From positions 1 to 46,618 of the forward strand of contig NZ_JAINZZ010000063.1 of assembly GCF_019890725.1 (NCBI RefSeq): DNA of 46,618 nucleotides, read 5' to 3'. The position numbers were made by a program, and so were the translations under genes. Positions 1-6,309 of this stretch are shown one piece after another (position 1 is the stretch's first letter; each line of letters starts with the position of its first letter). Origin of the DNA: Actinacidiphila acidipaludis. GTDB taxonomy: Bacteria; Actinomycetota; Actinomycetes; Streptomycetales; Streptomycetaceae. The notes under the pieces were generated by a model. It searched no databases. It had not been told where the DNA came from and worked only from the letters and a program-made list of their open reading frames with translations.

Positions 1-867
1 CAGACGCGGCGCTCCCAACCGGGCTTCGGCCAGCGTCCATTCCACGAGCTCGGGCAGCGTCTTCGCCGGGCACTCCAGAACGAGACCGCCCGCGCAGTAC
101 AGCGATCCGTCGCCGGCCAGCACGCCGAGGGGGCCGTGGGCGAACCGTGTGTCGTCGGCGGCCCGCTGCTCCGGAGCACGCTCGGCCTGCGCCTGCCGGG
201 AGGACCGCGGCGACCCTGCGGCGGCCGGGCGGCGAACGCTGCCTCTTGCCGCCCGATCGCGGGCGGGACGCGGCATTACGTCCGGTGCGGGTACGGGCAC
301 GGGATCGGCCCCTGACAGCGGCACGGGGGCGGCGGGCAACGGCGACTGGTCGTCCTCGGCCGACCGAGCCGGGCCGGGCTCGGCTGCGCGCCCGGTCGAC
401 GGCTCCGAACCGTTCGCGGGTGACCATTCGGGCTCGGCCTCCGGCGACCTCCCCGCATCAACTTCGGACCGGAGCCCGGCCACCGGTTCGTGCGCCGATA
501 CGACGCTCGCACCGCGCGCCCGCTCCGGACCGGGTTCGGCGGACGTGCCCGCGGGAAAACGGGCCGCGAGTCCTTCCAGCAGGTGCCGGTACGCCTCGCG
601 CTTGTCCCCCGCCGGCTCACTGCGTCCGGCTTCCCAGGCGATCACGCTGGCGGAACGCACCTTGAGGGCCTGGGCCACGGCCGCTTCGGTCAGCCCGGCC
701 GCCTCGCGCAGCCGCACGCGCTCGGCCGGCGGCGGCAGGACGCGGCCGGTCTCGACGGCGTGGAGAAGGGCCTCGACGGCTCCCAGCAGCTCGCCCGAAC
801 CACCGTGGCGTGAGCCCGCGTCCTCCGCCGGGCCGCGGCCGGTCCGCTCGGACGGTCGCCGCGTCAC
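1..867 (-). CDS. Tap-like helix-turn-helix DNA-binding protein (C-terminus beyond window)
   Basis: Only the first 289 codons are present; the gene runs off the left edge. The N-terminus (about residues 20-90) reads as an XRE-type helix-turn-helix, with the pattern LREAAGLTEAAVAQAL followed by WEAGRSEP. A Pro/Ala/Ser/Glu-rich, low-complexity linker of about 150 residues comes next. A second conserved block begins with GPLGVLAGDGSLYCAGGLVL and ends LVEWTLAEARLGAP at the edge. From memory, this order matches the Streptomyces telomere-associated protein Tap and its chromosomal homologues, which bind DNA and recruit the terminal protein; many copies lie away from telomeres. The GTG start was chosen because ACGGAG lies about 8 nt upstream and an in-frame stop lies further upstream. 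The family call is moderately sure; a telomere role is not established. Confidence 0.6.
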   Translation of the reverse strand, partial: MTRRPSERTGRGPAEDAGSRHGGSGELLGAVEALLHAVETGRVLPPPAERVRLREAAGLTEAAVAQALKVRSASVIAWEAGRSEPAGDKREAYRHLLEGLAARFPAGTSAEPGPERARGASVVSAHEPVAGLRSEVDAGRSPEAEPEWSPANGSEPSTGRAAEPGPARSAEDDQSPLPAAPVPLSGADPVPVPAPDVMPRPARDRAARGSVRRPAAAGSPRSSRQAQAERAPEQRAADDTRFAHGPLGVLAGDGSLYCAGGLVLECPAKTLPELVEWTLAEARLGAPRL

Positions 868-1110
868 CGCCGCACTCCGTCGCCCTGGCTGCGATTCCGG
901 GCCGAGGCCACGGTCCGCGCTCCGCGGTCGCTCACACCCGCATCCTTCTGTTCCCGCACCGGACTTCCCTGTTCACCGCAGCGTATCAACGGCGCCTGAC
1001 AGTCCCGCCCGCCGCGCCACGGTCGACCCCCGGCCGGCGCGACGGCCCTGGCGCGGCGCGCGCGTCGCGCCCCAGCCGGGTGCCGCGCACCCACAGCGGC
1101 GAACCGTGCC

Positions 1111-1560
1111 TCAGCCGAGGGCGTCCCGCACGGCGAGCGCCACCTCGTCCGCGTGCTCGGGTGTCACCCGTTCCGGCTCCGGCCTGCGCAGCAGCGCGAA
1201 GACACGCGCTCCTCGATGTTCCAGGGGCATGTCGTGCATGCGGGGCACGATGTGGAAGTGCACATGTGCGAAGCCTTCGGCCTCCGCGAACTGGACGACG
1301 TACGTCTTGGCGCAGCCGGTCACGGCCAGGAGGGCCCGGGACAGCCGGACCTGCCACTGTCCGAGCGCGCCCGCCTCCGCGTCGGTCAGGTCGTGCACCG
1401 CTGTCACATGGCGGCGTGGCAGCAGCACCAGCCAGCCGGGAAGCGCGGTGTTGAAGTCGTGGGCCACGCGCCACAGCCCGTCGTGGGCCACCCGCTCGCG
1501 CGGGGGAAGGTCGTCGAACAGTGCTTCGTGGCGGCACGCGTAGCAGTCCGAAGGCGTCAT
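1111..1560 (-). CDS. HIT family protein (nucleotide hydrolase/transferase)
   Basis: A 149-residue protein with the histidine-triad signature HVHFHIVPR (His99, His101, His103). It also has an N-terminal CYAC pair (Cys6, Cys9) that could bind zinc, as in many actinobacterial HIT proteins. HIT enzymes hydrolyse or transfer nucleotides from substrates such as AMP-lysine, AMP-NH2 or dinucleoside polyphosphates in the cytosol. The length is normal for a single-domain member, and the substrate cannot be read from sequence. The ATG lies 7 nt after a TAGGAT box on the same strand (1568-1573) with no room for a ribosome site, so the mRNA is probably leaderless. It is divergent from the histidine phosphatase gene. 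Confidence 0.9.
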   Translation of the reverse strand: MTPSDCYACRHEALFDDLPPRERVAHDGLWRVAHDFNTALPGWLVLLPRRHVTAVHDLTDAEAGALGQWQVRLSRALLAVTGCAKTYVVQFAEAEGFAHVHFHIVPRMHDMPLEHRGARVFALLRRPEPERVTPEHADEVALAVRDALG

Positions 1561-1567
1561 GGCCGGG

Positions 1568-1573
1568 ATCCTA
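1568..1573 (-). promoter_or_regulatory. -10 box TAGGAT of leaderless HIT gene
   Basis: TAGGAT ends 7 nt before the ATG at 1560, the spacing expected when transcription begins at the start codon. No convincing -35 hexamer was seen. Confidence 0.45.
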
Positions 1574-1604
1574 GAGCCGTGCCGCCCCTCAGGAAGGTGT
1601 CATC

Positions 1605-2318
1605 GTGACGGAACCCCTGGGCTTTCGCTGCTCGCTGCGGCGGGTCACCGCCGTCCGGCACGGGCAGAGCAGCGCGAACGTCGTGTTCGCGCGGGCCGTC
1701 CGGACCGGGGACACCGCGGAGGCGGTGCCCGAGCCGTGCGACGCCGTGGTGCCGCTCTCTCCGCTGGGCGTGGCCCAGGCGCGGGCGGCCGGGCAGTGGC
1801 TGGGCGACCTCTACGGCGTGGACCGGCCGACCGTGGTGGTGTGCTCCCCCTACATGCGGGCGGTGCAGACCTGGGAGGTGATGGCCGGGGCGGCCGGGAA
1901 GCTCGGCGTGGTCCCCGCCGAGGCGTTGCTGGACGAGCGGCTGCGCGACCGGGAGATGGGCGTGCTGGAACTGATGACGCCACCGGCGATGCGGGCTCAC
2001 GCGCCCGAGGAGGCGGAACGCCGCGAGCGGGTGGGTGAATGGTTCTACCGGCCGCCCGGGGGCGAGTCGATGGCCGACGTCCTGCTGCGGGTGCGGGACT
2101 TCCTCAACGAGGTGTCCGTCAACGCGCCCGGTGAGCACCTGCTGATCGTCGCCCATGACGCGGTGGTCCTGGCGGTGCGTCAGATCCTGGCGGGCATCGG
2201 CGCGCCGGTGCCCGGGCTCCTGCCGATCCCCAACGCCTCCGTCTCCCGCTGGGACAGCGACGGTTCCCTCATGCGGATGACGGAGTTCGGCGCGATCGAC
2301 CACCTCTCACACCTCTGA
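1605..2318 (+). CDS. Histidine phosphatase family protein (phosphoglycerate-mutase-like)
   Basis: A 237-residue protein of the branch-1 histidine phosphatase superfamily. The phospho-accepting motif is RHGQSSANV (Arg18-His19-Gly20) and the second catalytic histidine lies in IVAHDAVV at about residue 184. DREMGVLELM resembles the ERxxGxxEG region. These enzymes form a phospho-histidine intermediate and act as phosphatases or mutases on small phosphorylated metabolites. The substrate here is unknown. The GTG start has AGGAAGG about 8 nt upstream. It is transcribed away from the HIT gene. Confidence 0.88.
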   Translation: MTEPLGFRCSLRRVTAVRHGQSSANVVFARAVRTGDTAEAVPEPCDAVVPLSPLGVAQARAAGQWLGDLYGVDRPTVVVCSPYMRAVQTWEVMAGAAGKLGVVPAEALLDERLRDREMGVLELMTPPAMRAHAPEEAERRERVGEWFYRPPGGESMADVLLRVRDFLNEVSVNAPGEHLLIVAHDAVVLAVRQILAGIGAPVPGLLPIPNASVSRWDSDGSLMRMTEFGAIDHLSHL

Positions 2319-2373
2319 ACCCACCGCATCAAGCCGCTGAACCCCGCCGCGCGAACCGACCGGGCCGGACCTC

Positions 2374-2580
2374 TTGAGAGGACTTCTTTGCATGGGTGTC
2401 ATGCCGCCGGCGTCGCTGGGCGCGGGGTGGCTGCTGACGGTCGCGGGCGCGCGCTCGTCGGTGCTCGTGCTGGCGGCGGTCATGCTGGGCTGCGCGGTCG
2501 CCGCCTCGCTGAGCCCGGCCGTCCGGCGCGCGCCGGCGCTGCCGGCGGCGGGCCCGCCGGACGCCGGCGGCCGGCCATGA
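2374..2580 (+). pseudogene. C-terminal remnant of a major facilitator superfamily transporter
   Basis: An open stretch of 68 codons encodes one to two hydrophobic helices (LGAGWLLTVAGARSSVLVLA, then MLGCAVAASLSPAVRR). The wording resembles the last transmembrane helix and the tail of macrolide-efflux or drug-efflux MFS proteins, for which over 400 residues would be expected. The upstream 55 bp and the preceding phosphatase hold no other part of such a protein, so a decayed transporter is the likeliest reading. A genuine 62-residue membrane peptide starting at ATG 2392, with AGAGGA upstream, cannot be excluded. Confidence 0.4.
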
Positions 2581-2625
2581 CGACCAGCCCGGCAGGGGCA
2601 CGCCCACGGCCGCGCCACGCCGCTG

Positions 2626-3117
2626 TCAGAAATGCGTGGCGATGCCGAACCGCTCACGCAGCCGCGCCATGTCGTGCAGGTCGCGGTCGGACGGGTCGTA
2701 TCCCTGGTGGAAGAACACCTGCTGTTCGGCCGACAGGCACGGCACGGTGGTTCCGCCGATCGTGCCGGTGACGAAGCACGAGGCGGGATAGGCGAACGGC
2801 ACGCCGGGGTCGAGCGAGGCCTGGAGGGCGGATCCGTCGTCGGCGAAGACGAGCGGGTGCAGATCGATCTCGCGGCCGTCGGGGTGACTGACCACGAAGC
2901 GGACCGGGCGCCAGTCGAGCGTCTCGGTGAAACCGGCGGCGGCCAGCGCGGCGACCAGCGCGGATTCCTGCTCCTGACGGTGCATCAGGTCCACGTCGCG
3001 GTGCGGGCGGGTCTGCTCGCCGAGCAGGGCGTCGATTCCCCACCCGCCCCCGATCCAGATGTCTGCGCCGGCCTGCCGCGCCACGGCGACGACGGACAGC
3101 ACGTCCTCAGCGGTCAT
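2626..3117 (-). CDS. Nucleotidyltransferase (lincosamide/aminoglycoside adenylyltransferase-like)
   Basis: A 163-residue protein with a nucleotidyltransferase core: IGGGWGIDALLG (about residues 22-33), then HRDVDL with Asp41 and Asp43 as metal ligands. The wording resembles small antibiotic nucleotidyltransferases such as the Lnu lincosamide and ANT(2'')-type aminoglycoside enzymes, which transfer AMP to a drug hydroxyl. Many related proteins have no proven drug substrate, so resistance is only a possibility. The ATG at 3117 overlaps the last 11 nt of the upstream HD gene, which implies translational coupling; an open extension further upstream belongs to that gene in another frame. It is the last gene of a TetR-HD-nucleotidyltransferase unit. 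Confidence 0.78.
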   Translation of the reverse strand: MTAEDVLSVVAVARQAGADIWIGGGWGIDALLGEQTRPHRDVDLMHRQEQESALVAALAAAGFTETLDWRPVRFVVSHPDGREIDLHPLVFADDGSALQASLDPGVPFAYPASCFVTGTIGGTTVPCLSAEQQVFFHQGYDPSDRDLHDMARLRERFGIATHF

Positions 3118-3814
3118 CACCCGGCGCACGGTAGCGAGCCCTCTCGGCGGGGGCGAGCGAATTCCGCCCCTCCTGCACCGCGTGGCCGTAGGAGCGTGCC
3201 AGGCCGTCGAGTTCGGGCTCGCCGAACTTCGCGCGGAGCCGCGCGAAATCCTCCACCTTGTCCTCGCCGAACCGGCGGACGTGCTCGGCGTAGCTGTCGG
3301 CGTTGACAAACCGGGGCGGACTGGTCTTGCTGTGGAACTTGTCGGCGTACATGACCAACTGCTCCTCCGTCGTCACGGCGACGTAGTCCCCCTCGGGGAG
3401 CGGCAGTTGCTGCACCACGATGTCCTGGCGGGTGAGTCCGACGCCGGTGTGGCAGGAGCAGAACCGGCACAGTTCCTCGGGGAATCCCGCGCCGCGCAGG
3501 ATCTCGTGGCCGAGCAGCCCGTGGAGCAGGTAGCTCTCGTCGCTCCTGCGGCCGGAGGCGTCGTAGAGGCGGTAGACGCCGATGTCGTGGAGCAGGCAGC
3601 CGGCCCGGACCAGGTCGCGGTCGGCGGCGGTACCCGTGGTCTCGGCGAGCTGGTCCGCGATCTTCGCGACGATCTCGCAGTGCGTGTAGACGCTGTCGAA
3701 GAGTTCGGGGGACGGGGCGTGGCGCTGGTGGAGCGCGCGGATCTCGTCGGTGGTGGGCAGGCGCATTCCCGTCACCGTACCGGGGTCCGTGCGCGGGCCG
3801 GCGTTCGGCGTCAC
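3107..3814 (-). CDS. HD domain-containing phosphohydrolase
   Basis: A 235-residue protein with an HD metal-binding domain: His45 in YTHCEIVAKIA and the His76-Asp77 pair in CLLHDIGVYRLYD, with further histidines downstream (LLHGLLGHEIL, CSCHTGVG). HD proteins of this kind are metal-dependent phosphohydrolases acting on nucleotides or related phosphates. The substrate is not evident. The GTG at 3814 overlaps the TetR stop as GTGA, supporting coupling; an internal ATG at 3766 (MRLPTTDEI) is an alternative start and lies closer to the conserved region. The stop overlaps the start of the nucleotidyltransferase gene by 11 nt. Confidence 0.82.
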   Translation of the reverse strand: MTPNAGPRTDPGTVTGMRLPTTDEIRALHQRHAPSPELFDSVYTHCEIVAKIADQLAETTGTAADRDLVRAGCLLHDIGVYRLYDASGRRSDESYLLHGLLGHEILRGAGFPEELCRFCSCHTGVGLTRQDIVVQQLPLPEGDYVAVTTEEQLVMYADKFHSKTSPPRFVNADSYAEHVRRFGEDKVEDFARLRAKFGEPELDGLARSYGHAVQEGRNSLAPAERARYRAPGDDR

Positions 3815-4389
3815 GGTGAGGCGACCAGGGCGGCGACCGCCTCGACGACGACCTGCCGCCGGCGGTCGGCCGTGTCGTCGGCGAGGCGGGCGTCGAGTTC
3901 GGGGGTGTGCGAGCTCCAGAAGCCGGAGAGGTGCAGGACCAGGCCCAGCAGCTCGGGTGCGGTGAACCGGGTCGGCAGCAGGCCCTGGCGCTGCGCTGCG
4001 GCGACCGCGTCGATCTTCGCGGCGTTGCTCTCCAGGACGATGGGCAGCAGCGTGCCGCTTCCGGCGCGCTCCAGCCGGTACCAGGCGGCGAGCCGCTGCA
4101 CCCAGGGGCGGGCCTGGTAGGAGTCGAAGAGGCGGCCGGCGTACTCGGGCAGTTTCGCCGGGTCGATGGGGACGGCGTCGAGCGTCTCACGGCACATGAG
4201 GTCGAAGACGGCGTCGAAGAGACCGTCCTTGCTGCCGAAGTAGTGGTAGATCTGCGCCTTGTTGCTCGCGGCCGCGGCCGCGATGCGGTCCACGCGGGCC
4301 CCCGCGATGCCGTAGGCGGCGAACTCCTCCGTCGCCGCCCGCAGCAGCCGTCGGCGCGTCGCCTCCGCGTCCCTGTTCATGACAGCCAC
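3811..4389 (-). CDS. TetR family transcriptional regulator
   Basis: A 192-residue regulator with an N-terminal TetR helix-turn-helix (about residues 12-58: RRRLLRAATEEFAAYG, then SNKAQIYHYFGSKDGLF) and a variable ligand-binding C-terminal half. It is divergent from the SDR gene at 4493, and the intergenic DNA holds two related palindromes that are probable operators. It therefore likely represses both directions. A second start, ATG at 4380 (MNRDAEATRR), is also plausible. Its wording is strikingly close to the TetR at 28516, which also accompanies an SDR gene with a matching palindrome. Its stop overlaps the downstream HD gene by 4 nt. Confidence 0.9.
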   Translation of the reverse strand: MAVMNRDAEATRRRLLRAATEEFAAYGIAGARVDRIAAAAASNKAQIYHYFGSKDGLFDAVFDLMCRETLDAVPIDPAKLPEYAGRLFDSYQARPWVQRLAAWYRLERAGSGTLLPIVLESNAAKIDAVAAAQRQGLLPTRFTAPELLGLVLHLSGFWSSHTPELDARLADDTADRRRQVVVEAVAALVASP

Positions 4390-4394
4390 TGTAG

Positions 4395-4412
4395 CAACTA
4401 ACCGGATAGTTG
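4395..4412. promoter_or_regulatory. Probable TetR operator, near-perfect palindrome
   Basis: CAACTA-ACCGGA-TAGTTG has perfect 6-bp arms. It lies 6 bp upstream of the TetR start codon in the divergent TetR/SDR region. The reverse strand reads AACTATCCGGTTAGTT, matching 14 of 16 positions of the site at 27708-27723. Confidence 0.6.
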
Positions 4413-4449
4413 ACAGCGGACCGTTTCAGGTGTCCCATGGAAGAAAGAA

Positions 4450-4467
4450 GCTAACCAACCAGTTAGT
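4450..4467. promoter_or_regulatory. Second probable TetR operator upstream of SDR gene
   Basis: The arms CTAAC (4451-4455) and GTTAG (4462-4466) flank a 6-bp centre. It shares the core CCAGTTAG with the site at 27707 and lies 26 bp upstream of the SDR start. Confidence 0.5.
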
Positions 4468-4492
4468 GGGCTGAGCGGACAGGAGTCCTCAC

Positions 4493-5362
4493 ATGTCGTA
4501 CGTCTTTCTCGTCAGCGGGGCCTCCCGCGGCCTCGGACGCGAGATCGTCCGCGCCGCGGCCCAGGCCGGCCACCGAGTGGTCGCCGGTGTGCGGTCGCCG
4601 TCCGCCCTGGCCGACCTCGTGGCGGAGCACGGGGAACGCATCGCGGTCGTCCCGCTCGACGTCACCGACGCGGACCAGGTGCAGGTCGCCGTGCGCACTG
4701 CCGTCGACCGGTTCGGCCGACTCGACGTGCTCGTCAACAACGCCGGGTACGCCAACGTGTCCTCGGTCGAGGACGTCCCCTTCGACGACTTCAGCGCCCA
4801 GGTGGACACCAATCTCTTCGGGGTCGTGCGGCTGACGCAGGCCGCCCTCCCGCTGTTCCGCGAGCAGCGGTCGGGCCACATCGTCCAGGTGTCCTCGGTC
4901 GGCGGCCGGATGTCCACGCCGGGGCTGTCGGCCTACCAGGCGGCCAAGTGGGCCGTCGGCGGCTTCTCCTCGGTGCTGGCCAAGGAGGTGGCGCCGCTGG
5001 GTGTCAAGGTCACCGTGCTGGAGCCCGGAGGCATGTCGACGGACTGGGCGGGTTCGTCGATGCGGGTCGACCCCGTGCGGCCGGAGTACGCCCCGACCGT
5101 CGGCGCCATGGCGGCCATGCACGGTTCGGGAAGCACCTCGGCCAGCGATCCGGTCAAGGTCGCCCGGCTGGTGCTGGACGTCGTGGCGCTCGACGAACCG
5201 CCGGTGCGGCTGCTGGTCGGCCCGGACGCGTACGCCTACGCGACCGCGGCCGGGCGTGACCTGCTGGCCGAGGACGAGCGCTGGCGCGAACTGAGCGAGT
5301 CCACCACGGCCGACGGCGCGACGGCGGAGCACATCGACCCGCTCGGGCACTCCGCGCGCTGA
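4493..5362 (+). CDS. Short-chain dehydrogenase/reductase (SDR)
   Basis: A 289-residue classical SDR oxidoreductase. The Rossmann nucleotide-binding motif is SGASRGLG near the N-terminus. It is followed by LDVTD, LVNNAGYANV, the catalytic serine in QVSSVGGRM and the YxxxK pair in SAYQAAKWAV. A C-terminal extension of about 40 residues beyond the usual 250 is seen in the related protein at 35041 as well. It probably oxidises or reduces a carbonyl/alcohol with NAD(P); the substrate is unknown. AGGAG sits 9 nt before the ATG. It is divergent from its likely TetR regulator. Confidence 0.9.
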   Translation: MSYVFLVSGASRGLGREIVRAAAQAGHRVVAGVRSPSALADLVAEHGERIAVVPLDVTDADQVQVAVRTAVDRFGRLDVLVNNAGYANVSSVEDVPFDDFSAQVDTNLFGVVRLTQAALPLFREQRSGHIVQVSSVGGRMSTPGLSAYQAAKWAVGGFSSVLAKEVAPLGVKVTVLEPGGMSTDWAGSSMRVDPVRPEYAPTVGAMAAMHGSGSTSASDPVKVARLVLDVVALDEPPVRLLVGPDAYAYATAAGRDLLAEDERWRELSESTTADGATAEHIDPLGHSAR

Positions 5363-5393
5363 GCCGCCGGCCGCCGGGAACGCGGTAGGACGT

Positions 5394-5421
5394 CGGGGCT
5401 TGCCCGGAGGGGCGGGCCCCG
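5394..5421. terminator. Stem-loop terminator between convergent genes
   Basis: The arms CGGGGCTTGCCC and GGGCGGGCCCCG pair with two G-U wobbles around a 4-nt loop. It lies 16-32 bp from the ends of the SDR (+) and Asp23 (-) genes, so it may serve both. Confidence 0.55.
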
Positions 5422-5436
5422 GAGGGAAGCCGCGGG

Positions 5437-5895
5437 TCAGCGGACCCGGACTTCCTCCTCCTCGTCGGTCTCCTCACCGGGGACGTGCACGTCGCGGACG
5501 TTGACGTTGACCTCGACGACCTCGAGGCCGGTCATCCGCTCGACGGTACTGGCCACGTGAGAGCGGATCCCGGCCGCCGCGTCCGCTATCTCGGTGCCGT
5601 AGAGGACGACGATGTCCAGGTCGATCGCGGCCTGCTTCTCACCGACCTCGACCGACACCCCGCGGGTGTGGTCGGCGGAACGCGCGACCCGGTCGCGGAC
5701 GGCCCCCATCGCGCGGGTGGTACCGCCGCCCATGGCATAGACGCCCTCCACCTCGCGGGTCGCGATGCCGGCGATGGTGGCGACGACACTGTCGGCGATG
5801 ACGACTTTTCCGTTGACGCCGCCCTTGTGCCGGTTGGTGTTGGAGGAGTCCGAGGACGTGGACGAATTCGACGAGAACGTGTCCGTGGCTGCCAT
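5437..5895 (-). CDS. Asp23/Gls24 family envelope stress protein
   Basis: A 152-residue protein. A Ser/Thr/Asn-rich N-terminus (about residues 1-28) leads into an Asp23/Gls24 domain: GKVVIADSVVATIAGIATREVEGVYAMGGG, here shown only by its ends GKVVIADSVV and VEGVYAMGG, then DLDIVVLYG, MTGLEVVEVNVNV and an acidic tail rich in Glu. Family members are linked to cell-envelope or alkaline stress in Gram-positive bacteria. The ATG at 5895 follows GAAGGGGA. A longer reading frame upstream lacks family sequence and is not used. Downstream, a stem-loop separates it from the convergent SDR gene. Confidence 0.86.
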   Translation of the reverse strand: MAATDTFSSNSSTSSDSSNTNRHKGGVNGKVVIADSVVATIAGIATREVEGVYAMGGGTTRAMGAVRDRVARSADHTRGVSVEVGEKQAAIDLDIVVLYGTEIADAAAGIRSHVASTVERMTGLEVVEVNVNVRDVHVPGEETDEEEEVRVR

Positions 5896-6220
5896 GGGGA
5901 AGGTCCCCTTCGCTGGAGGGTGGTACGGGCGGTGAACCGCCGGGCTCTGGGGCCGCACGGCGGCTCGGGAACCGGCGCCGCGGCGCCGAACCGGCCTGCT
6001 GGCCGGGGGCGTGGAACGAACCGGCCTTCCCTGCCACTGTGCAGCCGTTCGGGCGACCCCGCCACTCCACGTCCGGTCCGCGCAGCCGTCCCGCTCGGCC
6101 GGATCACCCCGCGTCCGGCCCTCCCCACACCTCCGCCGCGCACCCACCCTCACCGTGCGGTTCAGCTTCACCCTCACCCTTTACCTGAGGTTCCATCTTG
6201 GGCCTGGGGAGGCAGCGCAA
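5896..6220. other. Intergenic DNA upstream of Asp23 gene
   Basis: About 325 bp between the Asp23 start and the terminator of the ABC operon. Both strands stay open for long stretches because of the GC content, but I saw no family motif, no clear RNA gene and no convincing operator. It must hold the Asp23 promoter. Confidence 0.5.
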
Positions 6221-6265
6221 CGGCCCCGCCCGTGCCCGCCGGGTGCGGCGGGACGGGCGGGGCCG
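6221..6265 (-). terminator. Strong GC-rich stem-loop terminator of ABC transporter operon
   Basis: The arm at 6221-6241 pairs with 6246-6265 over 20 bp with a single bulged G and a GGTG loop. It starts 45 bp past the end of the permease-binding protein gene. Confidence 0.75.
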
Positions 6266-6309
6266 TGGAGCGTGACAGGCCGGGTGCGGCCGGCCGCGCG
6301 CGGTCCGGG

